From assembly GCF_900112425.1 (NCBI RefSeq), contig NZ_FOLP01000013.1, forward strand, positions 1 through 64,000: a stretch of DNA of 64,000 nt. Direction: 5' to 3'. Made by a program: the position numbers and the translations under genes. Each line of letters opens with the position of its first letter. The first letter of the stretch is position 1. Shown here in pieces: positions 7,901 through 14,790 of this stretch. Source of the DNA: Variovorax sp. OK212. GTDB lineage: Bacteria; Pseudomonadota; Gammaproteobacteria; Burkholderiales; Burkholderiaceae_C. The notes under the pieces were generated by a model. It was not told where the DNA came from and ran no database searches. It was given only the letters and a program-made list of their open reading frames with translations.

Positions 7901-8254
7901 TCAGTCGCCGCTCTTGGCGGCAGGAGCCGGCGCGGGAGCCGGGGCAGCGGGTGCGGGCGCCGCTGCGGGTGCAGGACTCGGCGCGGGGGCGGTGGTGCCG
8001 GAAGACGAATCGCCGGACTTGGCTGTGTCGCTCGACGCGGGCGCTGTCGCCGGCTCGGTCTTCTTGCCACCGCCGTCGCGGAAATCGGTCACATACCAGC
8101 CCGAGCCCTTGAGCTGGAAGCCGGCGGCCGTGACCTGCTTTTCGAACGCACTCGCGCCGCAGTTCGGACACACCGTGAGTGGCGCGTCGGACATCTTCTG
8201 CAAAGCGTCTTTGGCAAAGCCGCAGGCACTGCACTTGTAGGCGTAAATGGGCAT
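7901..8254 (-). CDS. FmdB family zinc-ribbon protein with Ala/Pro tail
   Basis: A 117-residue protein. Residues 1-40 are a zinc ribbon of the FmdB regulatory family (PIYAYKC start; Cys8, Cys11, Cys29, Cys32). Residues 41-62 continue the usual family C-terminus (GSGWYVTDF). Residues 65-117 are a low-complexity tail of Ala, Pro and Ser, probably disordered and longer than the core needs. FmdB-like proteins are tiny and unassigned; the name comes from a presumed regulator of formamidase in Methylophilus. The gene precedes DUF502 and aspS in the same direction, a conserved order. A TATAAT box lies 49 bases upstream; no clear ribosome site is seen. Confidence 0.88.
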   Translation of the reverse strand: MPIYAYKCSACGFAKDALQKMSDAPLTVCPNCGASAFEKQVTAAGFQLKGSGWYVTDFRDGGGKKTEPATAPASSDTAKSGDSSSGTTAPAPSPAPAAAPAPAAPAPAPAPAAKSGD

Positions 8255-8302
8255 GGGAATGGGTTCAAAAAAGCGGCGCAGCTGCCGCTCGCAAAGCCCT
8301 CG

Positions 8303-8308
8303 ATTATA
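8303..8308 (-). promoter_or_regulatory. -10 box upstream of fmdB-DUF502-aspS
   Basis: A perfect TATAAT on the minus strand is followed by CGAGGGCTTTGC, the same downstream pattern as the two promoters at the left edge. No good -35 box lies 16-18 bases upstream. It sits in the 102-base gap between the symporter stop and the fmdB start, and would start transcription of the fmdB-DUF502-aspS run. Confidence 0.5.
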
Positions 8309-8356
8309 GGGCCGCCCCCGCCCAAGGCCCTCCAGCCCTGGCGCCGGGGCGCTCCT

Positions 8357-9805
8357 TCAGGCGGGTTCCGTGGCCAGCGGGCGATGCGGCGTGTGAGTGT
8401 TCGCCAACCATTGCGGCAGCAGCGAACCGACCCCCATCCCCACGAAAGCGCACAGCACGCCGGCCAGCTGGGCCGGGAATGCGCTGCCCCAGGGCATCCA
8501 CAGGAACAGCAGCCACACGCCGATGCCCAGCACGATCGAGGCAATCGCCCCCTGCGTGGTGGCGCGGCGCCAGTAAAGGCCGCACACCAGCGGAACGAAG
8601 GCACCGACCAGCGGCACCTGGTAGGCGCCCGAGACCAGCTCGTAGATCGGCGTGCCCTGCATGCGGATGGCGTAGGCCAGCACCGCGGCGCTGAACAGCA
8701 GCACCGTGATGCGCATCGTCATGAGGTTCTGGCGGTCGGTGCCGGCCGGGCGAAACTGGCGCCAGATGTTCTCGGTGAAGGTGACGCTCGGCGCCAGCAA
8801 GGTGGCCGACGCGGTCGACTTGATGGCCGAGAGCAGCGCGCCGAAGAACAGCACCTGCATCACGAACGGCATCTTCTCGAGCACCAGGGTGGGCAGCACC
8901 TTCTGCGGATCTTCCTTGAGCAGCGTCGCGGTCTGCTCCGGCATGATCAGCAGCGCGCTGGCCACCAGGAACATGGGCACGAAGGCGAACAGGATGTACG
9001 CCACGCCGCCGATGACGGGGCCGCGCTGCGCCGCCTTGACGCTGTTGGCCGACATCACGCGCTGGAACACGTCCTGCTGCGGAATGGAGCCCAGCATCAT
9101 CGTGATGGCGGCGGCGAAGAAGAACACCATGTCGTGCCAATTGGGCTCGGGCCAGAACTTGAAGAGGTCCTTGCTGACGGCAAAGGCCACCACCTTGTCG
9201 GCGCCGCCGGCCATGTTGCCCGCGAACATCGCGATCACGGCCAGGCCGGTCACCAGGATGATCATCTGCATGAAGTCGGTGACGGCCACCGACCACATGC
9301 CGCCGAACAGCGTGTACGCCAGGATCGAGATCACCCCGATCACCATGCCCACCGGGATGCTGATGGCGCCGGCCGACAGCAGGTTGAACACCAGCCCCAG
9401 CGCCGTGACCTGCGCCGACACCCAGCCCAGGTAGCTCAGCATGATGATCAGCGAACAGGCCACCTCGACGGTGCGGCCGTAGCGCTCGCGGTAGTAGTCG
9501 CTGATGGTCAGCAGCGTCATGCGGTAGAGCTTGCCCGCGAAGAACAGGCCCACCAGGATCAAGCAGGTGCCCGCGCCGAACGGGTCCTCGACCACGCCGT
9601 TCAGGCCGCCCTCGATGAACTTCGCCGGGATGCCGAGCACCGTTTCGGAGCCGAACCAGGTCGCGAAGGTCGTCGTGACGATCATGAAGAGCGGCAGGTG
9701 CCGCCCGGCAATGGCGAAGTCGGTGGTGTTCTTCACCCGCTTGGCGGCATACAGGCCGATGGCGATGGTGACCAGCAGATAGACGATGACCAGCGTCAGC
9801 AGCAC
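8357..9805 (-). CDS. Sodium:solute symporter family protein
   Basis: A 482-residue inner-membrane protein with about thirteen hydrophobic helices and the sodium:solute symporter signature region (GGMWSVAVTDFMQM near residue 160; FGSETVLGIPAKF near 60). Such proteins move a small solute with sodium; the substrate (sugar, proline, pantothenate and others occur in the family) cannot be read here. The GTG start at 9805 is chosen because AGAGGAG lies eight bases upstream and the protein then opens directly into its first helix. It follows ubiB by 13 bases, so it may be cotranscribed, but it is unrelated to ubiquinone synthesis and looks like an insertion in an otherwise conserved gene order. Confidence 0.85.
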   Translation of the reverse strand: MLLTLVIVYLLVTIAIGLYAAKRVKNTTDFAIAGRHLPLFMIVTTTFATWFGSETVLGIPAKFIEGGLNGVVEDPFGAGTCLILVGLFFAGKLYRMTLLTISDYYRERYGRTVEVACSLIIMLSYLGWVSAQVTALGLVFNLLSAGAISIPVGMVIGVISILAYTLFGGMWSVAVTDFMQMIILVTGLAVIAMFAGNMAGGADKVVAFAVSKDLFKFWPEPNWHDMVFFFAAAITMMLGSIPQQDVFQRVMSANSVKAAQRGPVIGGVAYILFAFVPMFLVASALLIMPEQTATLLKEDPQKVLPTLVLEKMPFVMQVLFFGALLSAIKSTASATLLAPSVTFTENIWRQFRPAGTDRQNLMTMRITVLLFSAAVLAYAIRMQGTPIYELVSGAYQVPLVGAFVPLVCGLYWRRATTQGAIASIVLGIGVWLLFLWMPWGSAFPAQLAGVLCAFVGMGVGSLLPQWLANTHTPHRPLATEPA

Positions 9806-9818
9806 GACGGGAACTCCT

Positions 9819-11384
9819 CTAGAAAATACGCACGCGCACCAGCAATTGCATGGCGAGCAACCCCAATACAAAACCTATGCCACCGTAGACGATGGCCTGC
9901 AGCAACCGGTTGGTGCGCTTCTGTTCGGCCAGCAGCTCGAGCAGTTCGCGCCGGTTGTCGGCGGGGCGATTCTCCAAGAAATCGTGCAGCAGCCGCGGGA
10001 ATTGAGGAAGCAATTTGGCGTACCGCGGCGCCTCGGCCTTGAGCTGCTGCAGCAGCTTCTTCGGGCCGATCTGGTCGACCATCCACTTTTCGAGGAACGG
10101 CTTGGCCGTGGCCCAGAGGTCGAGATCGGGGTCGATGTTGCGGCCCAGCCCCTCGATGTTGAGCAGCGTCTTCTGCAGCAGTACCAGCTGCGGCTGGATC
10201 TCGACCTGGAAGCGGCGCGAGGTCTGGAACAGGCGCATCAGCACCATGCCCAGCGAAAGCTCCTTCAGCGGCCGGTCGAAGTACGGCTCGCACACGGTGC
10301 GGATCGCCGCCTCGAGCTCGTCGATGCGCGTGCCCACCGGCACCCAGCCGCTTTCGAGGTGCAGCTCGGCCACGCGCTTGTAGTCGCGCCGGAAGAAGGC
10401 CACGAAGTTCTGCGCGAGGTATTCCTTGTCCGACTCGGTCAGCGTGCCGATGATCCCGAAGTCCAGCGAGATGTAGCGCCCGAAGGTCTCGGGCTCCAGG
10501 CTCACCTGGATGTTGCCGGGGTGCATGTCGGCATGGAAGAAGCCGTCGCGGAACACCTGCGTGAAGAAGATCGTGACGCCGTCGCGCGCCAGCTTGGGAA
10601 TGTCGACGCCGGCCGCGCGCAGGCGGTCCATCTGCGCAATGGGCACGCCCTTCATGCGCTCCATCACCATGACCTCGGGGTGGCAGAAGTCCCAGAACAT
10701 CTCGGGAATCAGCACCAGGTCGAGTTCGGCCATGTTGCGGCGCAGCTGGGCCGCGTTGGCGGCCTCGCGCACCAGGTCGAGCTCGTCGTGCAAGTACTTG
10801 TCGAACTCGCCGACCACCTCGCGCGGCTTCAGGCGCTTGCCGTCGGCCGAGAGCCCTTCGACCCAGCCGGCCATCATGGCCATGAGCGCCAGGTCTTTCT
10901 CGATCACGCCGCGCATGTTGGGGCGCAGCACCTTCACGGCCACTTCGCGCACATCGCCCTGGTTGGTGCGGATGGTCGCGAAGTGCACCTGCGCGATCGA
11001 CGCGCTGGCGATGGGTGTCTCGTCGAACTGGATGAACACGTCGCTCACCGGGCGGCGGAACGCGCGCTCGATGGTGGCAATGGCCACCGACGAGGGGAAC
11101 GGCGGCACGCGGTCCTGCAGAAAGGCCAGCTCGTCGGCGATGTCGGGCGGCAGCAGGTCGCGCCGGGTCGACAGCACCTGGCCGAACTTCACGAAGATGG
11201 GGCCGAGCCGCTCGAGCGCCTCGCGCAGCCGCTGTCCGCGCGGCGCGTCGAGGTTGCGCCCGATGGACACGACGCGCGCCACCACGCGCAGCCAGGGCTT
11301 CTGGAAGCTCGTGAGCACGAGCTCGTCGAGACCGTAGCGCAGCGCGACCCAGACGATGAACAGGCCGCGATAGAAGCGCCTCAT
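9819..11384 (-). CDS. ubiB: Ubiquinone biosynthesis ATPase/kinase-like protein UbiB
   Basis: A 521-residue member of the ABC1/ADCK/UbiB atypical kinase family, required for ubiquinone synthesis and acting with the lipid-binding UbiJ. The KxGQ motif is present as FVKFGQVLSTRRDLLP near residue 65, and the nucleotide-binding site follows (VAVKVLRP near 175; HADMHPGNIQ near 285; DFGIIG near 305). Two hydrophobic helices lie at the C-terminus (after residue 495), anchoring it in the inner membrane. Its start overlaps the ubiJ stop by four bases (ATGA). UbiB proteins have ATPase activity in vitro; their direct substrate is still debated. Confidence 0.95.
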   Translation of the reverse strand: MRRFYRGLFIVWVALRYGLDELVLTSFQKPWLRVVARVVSIGRNLDAPRGQRLREALERLGPIFVKFGQVLSTRRDLLPPDIADELAFLQDRVPPFPSSVAIATIERAFRRPVSDVFIQFDETPIASASIAQVHFATIRTNQGDVREVAVKVLRPNMRGVIEKDLALMAMMAGWVEGLSADGKRLKPREVVGEFDKYLHDELDLVREAANAAQLRRNMAELDLVLIPEMFWDFCHPEVMVMERMKGVPIAQMDRLRAAGVDIPKLARDGVTIFFTQVFRDGFFHADMHPGNIQVSLEPETFGRYISLDFGIIGTLTESDKEYLAQNFVAFFRRDYKRVAELHLESGWVPVGTRIDELEAAIRTVCEPYFDRPLKELSLGMVLMRLFQTSRRFQVEIQPQLVLLQKTLLNIEGLGRNIDPDLDLWATAKPFLEKWMVDQIGPKKLLQQLKAEAPRYAKLLPQFPRLLHDFLENRPADNRRELLELLAEQKRTNRLLQAIVYGGIGFVLGLLAMQLLVRVRIF

Positions 11385-11950
11385 TCGACCTTGCCCGCCG
11401 CGTCGGCCGCCGAGCCGCCAGCCTTGGCCGTGCGGTCGCCGACGAACTGGCGCAGCGCGCCCACCACGCGGCGCACGGCATTGCCCAGCGTGTGCGCGGG
11501 CACGTCGCCGATCACGCGAGCGAGGTCGTCCTCGATGTCCCAGCGCACGTGGTCGACCAGCCAGTTGACCTCGGCGGCCAGCTGCACGTCACCGATGATC
11601 TGCACGGAGGGCTTGTCGCCGCGCAGCGTGGCACGGGCAATGTCGAAGGGGGAGTCTTCGGTGACGGTGAGCGTGAGTTCGGGCACCGCGCCGGCGGGTG
11701 CCAGGTCGAGCAGGCCGGCGGGCGTGGCCACCAGCTCCATCGTCACGAAGCGCCACTGGAAGCGCACCACCCGCCCCTGCTGGCGCAGCAGGCGCTGCTG
11801 GGCCTCGGGCTCCTGCTGCAGCACATGGTTCAGGAACAGCACCGCGCGGTGCTGGATCTCGTGGACCGCCCAGTCCGGCGGCTGCAGGCGCTCGCCGATG
11901 CGGTTGAAAAGGTCGCCGAGAAAAGAAAATGGGGACGATGGTGTGGCCAT
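11381..11950 (-). CDS. ubiJ: Ubiquinone biosynthesis accessory factor UbiJ (SCP2 domain)
   Basis: A 189-residue soluble protein with an SCP2 (sterol carrier) domain covering roughly residues 25-130. In E. coli UbiJ binds ubiquinone intermediates and scaffolds the hydroxylase/methylase complex with UbiK. The call rests on the SCP2-like sequence and on its place directly before ubiB, with a four-base overlap, and close to ubiE. The last 20 residues are Ala/Gly-rich. Primary sequence similarity to E. coli UbiJ is weak by eye, as expected for this fast-evolving family. Confidence 0.82.
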   Translation of the reverse strand: MATPSSPFSFLGDLFNRIGERLQPPDWAVHEIQHRAVLFLNHVLQQEPEAQQRLLRQQGRVVRFQWRFVTMELVATPAGLLDLAPAGAVPELTLTVTEDSPFDIARATLRGDKPSVQIIGDVQLAAEVNWLVDHVRWDIEDDLARVIGDVPAHTLGNAVRRVVGALRQFVGDRTAKAGGSAADAAGKVE

Positions 11951-12003
11951 GTCCCCATTATCCCGTCTGTGCCGCGGCCCCGTGAGGGCCGCGTTTCAGC
12001 TTT

Positions 12004-13023
12004 TTACTGCAGTGCCTGCACGCCTGCCACCAGCCAGCCGCCGTTGCCGTTGGTCGGCTTGGTCATGTTCCACACTTCGCGGAACGGACCCGGGCCCGCC
12101 GAGGCGTCTTCGCGGATCATGCCGGAGAACTCCACGCTGGCCATGTAGGCGTCGGGCAACTCTTCGATGCCCAGCAGCTTGGCGTCAAGCATCACGACTT
12201 CGGTCTTGTTCGATGCGCCGCCCGTGTGGCCGGCGCGGTCGGCCAGCTGCGTGCGGATCTCTTCGACCATGCTGTCGGTCATCATCGAACGCAGCATCGA
12301 CACGTCGGCGCGATCCCATGCGTCCTGCAGCGTCACGAAGTTGCGCTTGGCGGCACCGAGGAAGCCGTCGACATCGAAGCCCGCGGGGATGCCCCAGGAC
12401 TGCGAGCCGCCGAGTGCCGAGCCGATCATGCTGCCACCGGCCGCGGCACCCGCTGCCGAGAGGCTGCTGCCGTGCGGCGCGTCGTTCGAAGGCGCGGCGT
12501 CGAAGGCCGCGTTGTTGCGCTCCCACGGACGGGCCGATGCGTCGTTGCCCACGTTGGCCGGGCTGTACTGCGCCGGCGCGGCGGCGTTGCTCGGGCTGGC
12601 ACCTGCGCCCTGGAAGGCGAAGCCGCCCTGGCGGTTGCCGGCGGGCTGCGAGCGCGCCTTGATCATGCGCCACACCACCACGCCAGCCAGCACCAGCAGG
12701 CCGATCAGCAGGATGTTGCCGAACCCGGCGCCGAGGCCGAGCGAGTGCGCCAGCCATGCGAGGCCCAGGCCGGCGGCCAGGCCGCCGAGCATCGCGCCCC
12801 AAGGACGTTTCGGTGCAGCGGCCGCGGGTGCGGGCGTTGCGGGCTTCGCAGCGGCGTTGGTCGCGTTCTGCTGCGCGGGCGCAGCAGGCGGCGTCGATTG
12901 GCGTTGCGTCACGTTGGACGACTGGCGCCCGAAGGACTTGCCGCCACCCATGCGCGCTGCCTCGGCCTGGACACTGCCCAGCACCAACGCAGCCGCCAAA
13001 AACAAAGTACCCAAACTCTTCAT
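12004..13023 (-). CDS. Tim44-like domain membrane protein
   Basis: A 339-residue protein. Residues 1-22 form a signal peptide (SLGTLFLAAALVLGSVQAEA). Residues 25-80 are low-complexity (Gln, Pro, Ala). Two hydrophobic helices follow at about 78-97 and 100-118. The last 150 residues match the bacterial Tim44-like domain (FLGAAKRNFVTLQDAWDRAD). In mitochondria Tim44 is a matrix subunit of the import motor; bacterial relatives are not characterised. The start at 13023 has a GAGGAG site upstream. It lies between ubiE and ubiJ, 32 and 53 bases away, so a role with membrane-bound ubiquinone enzymes is possible but inferred only from position. Confidence 0.85.
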   Translation of the reverse strand: MKSLGTLFLAAALVLGSVQAEAARMGGGKSFGRQSSNVTQRQSTPPAAPAQQNATNAAAKPATPAPAAAAPKRPWGAMLGGLAAGLGLAWLAHSLGLGAGFGNILLIGLLVLAGVVVWRMIKARSQPAGNRQGGFAFQGAGASPSNAAAPAQYSPANVGNDASARPWERNNAAFDAAPSNDAPHGSSLSAAGAAAGGSMIGSALGGSQSWGIPAGFDVDGFLGAAKRNFVTLQDAWDRADVSMLRSMMTDSMVEEIRTQLADRAGHTGGASNKTEVVMLDAKLLGIEELPDAYMASVEFSGMIREDASAGPGPFREVWNMTKPTNGNGGWLVAGVQALQ

Positions 13024-13055
13024 GTCGTCTCCTCTCGAGCGAAAGATTCGCGTCA

Positions 13056-13787
13056 TCAACATTTGATTCCAACATGCAGGGCTGCAATGCCCCCCGTCAT
13101 GTTGTGATAGTCCACATGTCCGAAACCGCCCTCTTTCATGAGGGTCTTGAGTTCCTCTTGCGAGGGGTGCATCCGGATCGATTCGGCCAGGTAGCGATAG
13201 CTCGCGTCGTCGCCGGCCACGAGCTTGCCCAGGCGCGGCAGCACGTTGAAGGAGTACCAGTCGTAGGCCTTGGCGAGCGGCTTGGCGACCTTCGAGAACT
13301 CGAGCACGAGCAGCTTGCCGCCCGGCTTGATCACGCGGTTCATTTCCTTGAGCGCGGCGTCCTTGTGCGTCATGTTGCGCAGGCCGAAGGCCACCGTGAC
13401 CACGTCGAAGTGGTTGTCGGCGAAGGGCAGCTTCTCGGCGTCGCAGACCGTGGTGGGCAGCACCACGCCGGCGTCGAGCAGGCGATCGCGCCCGGTGCGC
13501 AGCATGGCTTCGTTGATGTCGGTGTGCACCACCTGGCCGGTGGCGCCGACCTTCTTCGCGAACGCCAGCGCGAGGTCGCCGGTGCCGCCCGCGATGTCGA
13601 GAACGCGCGAGCCTTCGCCCACGTTCGCGACCATCACGGTGTACGCCTTCCAGGCGCGGTGCAGGCCGGCCGACATCAGGTCGTTCATGACGTCGTAGCG
13701 CGATGCAACCGAATCGAAGACACCGCGAACGCGGCGAGCCTTCTCGCTTTCGTCGACTGTTTCGAAGCCGAAGTGTGTGGTACTCAT
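13056..13787 (-). CDS. ubiE: Bifunctional demethylmenaquinone/2-polyprenyl benzoquinol methyltransferase
   Basis: A 243-residue class I S-adenosylmethionine methyltransferase that performs the C-methylation step of ubiquinone synthesis (and menaquinone synthesis where present). The SAM-binding motif I is VLDIAGGTGDLAL near residue 69, and the family signature YDVMNDLMSAGLHRAWK is at about 34-50. The C-terminus (NMTGGIAALHVGIKC) closely matches UbiE. A TAACAT box lies seven bases before the ATG, so the message may have almost no leader. The gene starts the ubiE-Tim44-ubiJ-ubiB cluster. Upstream, 149 bases hold a dispersed repeat. Confidence 0.96.
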   Translation of the reverse strand: MSTTHFGFETVDESEKARRVRGVFDSVASRYDVMNDLMSAGLHRAWKAYTVMVANVGEGSRVLDIAGGTGDLALAFAKKVGATGQVVHTDINEAMLRTGRDRLLDAGVVLPTTVCDAEKLPFADNHFDVVTVAFGLRNMTHKDAALKEMNRVIKPGGKLLVLEFSKVAKPLAKAYDWYSFNVLPRLGKLVAGDDASYRYLAESIRMHPSQEELKTLMKEGGFGHVDYHNMTGGIAALHVGIKC

Positions 13788-13866
13788 GCGACCGATGTTA
13801 GGCCGGAAGCCTTCACATCAAGCCGACGACCCCGCGCGCACGGCGGGCATTTGTTGCTTTTTTCGT

Positions 13867-13904
13867 CCCGCCCTTCCTGGGCGTAGGGCTATGTTTTCAA
13901 TAGC
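13867..13904 (+). repeat. Dispersed intergenic repeat, copy B
   Basis: Two small stem-loops follow each other: CGCCC-5-GGGCG (13869-13883) and GCTAT-7-ATAGC (13888-13904). The block aligns with copy A at 4133-4170 across its whole length. It fills the gap between ubiE and the DUF971 gene. No T-run follows either stem, so a terminator reading is not supported. Confidence 0.5.
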
Positions 13905-13936
13905 AACGCCCGGAGATTCGGGCGGTTTCGCGGACC

Positions 13937-14350
13937 TCAGTGGCTGCCGCAGGCGTGGCCGCTCTTGTCGATCATCGGCGCATCGCGATCGACGCCGGCC
14001 GCGGCCAGCCGCTGCTCGTAGGTGGCCCACAGTTCGGCCTGCTTCGCACCCAGTTCGTAGAGCAGGTCCCACGAGTAGATGCCCGTGTTGTGGCCGTCGC
14101 TGAAGGTCGGCTGCACGGCGTAGTTGCCCACTGGCTCGAGGTCGACCAGTTCGACGTCGCGCTTGCCCGTCTGCAGGATTTCCTGGCCCGGGCCGTGGCC
14201 CTGCACCTCGGCCGACGGCGAACAGATGCGCATCAGCTCGAAGGGAATGCGGAAGGTCGCGCCGTCCGAAAAACCCACCTCGAGCACGCGCGACTGGCCG
14301 TGCACGGTGATCGATTGCGGCGTCGGTGCGCCCGGTTTCAAACCTGCCAT
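13937..14350 (-). CDS. DUF971 (gamma-butyrobetaine hydroxylase-like N-terminal) protein
   Basis: A 137-residue protein made mainly of a DUF971 domain: SITVHGQSRVLEVGFSDG opens it and GNYAVQPTFSDGHNTGIYSW is the conserved core. The fold is shared with the N-terminus of gamma-butyrobetaine hydroxylase and is linked in some proteins to iron-sulfur cluster carriers. The C-terminal HACGSH could bind metal. Its ATG overlaps the HIT gene stop by three bases, so the two are translationally coupled, and the HIT gene in turn overlaps the large iron-sulfur oxidoreductase. A role in iron-sulfur maturation would fit but is inference. Confidence 0.85.
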   Translation of the reverse strand: MAGLKPGAPTPQSITVHGQSRVLEVGFSDGATFRIPFELMRICSPSAEVQGHGPGQEILQTGKRDVELVDLEPVGNYAVQPTFSDGHNTGIYSWDLLYELGAKQAELWATYEQRLAAAGVDRDAPMIDKSGHACGSH

Positions 14351-14790
14351 CAGAAGCTCCTGTTGCCCAATCGTTCGATCATCGCAGCCTCGGCCGCGGG
14401 CAGCCGCGCGGCGATGTCCGCCTCTTGCGACGCATTGCGCTCGCGCTGCACCGCCGCCCACACCGAACCCGGAAAGTGGCTGTCGCCGGCAAAGCGCGCG
14501 ATCACGTGCCAGTGCAGGTGCGCCACCATGTTGCCGAGCGCGGCGAGATTGATCTTGGCCGGCGCAAGGTGCTCGCGCAGGCATTGCTCGACCACCGCCA
14601 CGGCGTCCATGCAGAGCACGCGGTCGGCGGCGTCGAGGTCGGAAAATTCGACCGCATGCTCGCGCCACACCACGCGATAGAAGCCCGGGAAACCGGCCTC
14701 CTCCGCATGGATGACGCGCAGCTTCGCGCCTTCGAACACGAGGCGCCCGCCCAGGCCCTCGCACAGCACGCAGCCGGGTGCCTTCGTCAC
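14350..14790 (-). CDS. HIT family protein
   Basis: A 146-residue histidine-triad protein. The triad is visible as HLHWHVIARF around residue 95, where the central histidine is the nucleophile in this family of nucleotide hydrolases and transferases. CVLC near the N-terminus (residues 7-10) could bind zinc. The GTG at 14790 overlaps the last codon and stop of the upstream oxidoreductase (GTGTGA), and its stop overlaps the next gene start. The sequence is typical of the short HIT proteins in Burkholderiales; the exact nucleotide substrate is unknown. Confidence 0.87.
   Translation of the reverse strand: MTKAPGCVLCEGLGGRLVFEGAKLRVIHAEEAGFPGFYRVVWREHAVEFSDLDAADRVLCMDAVAVVEQCLREHLAPAKINLAALGNMVAHLHWHVIARFAGDSHFPGSVWAAVQRERNASQEADIAARLPAAEAAMIERLGNRSF

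Noticed and set aside
5145..10042. Long plus-strand frames opposite aspS and the symporter
   Set aside because: Composition is that of antisense frames (His, Arg, Gln-rich) and the minus-strand genes are unmistakable.
13860..13904. A terminator after the DUF971 gene
   Set aside because: Both hairpins lack a following T-run on the minus strand, and the same block occurs elsewhere, so a repeat is the better reading.
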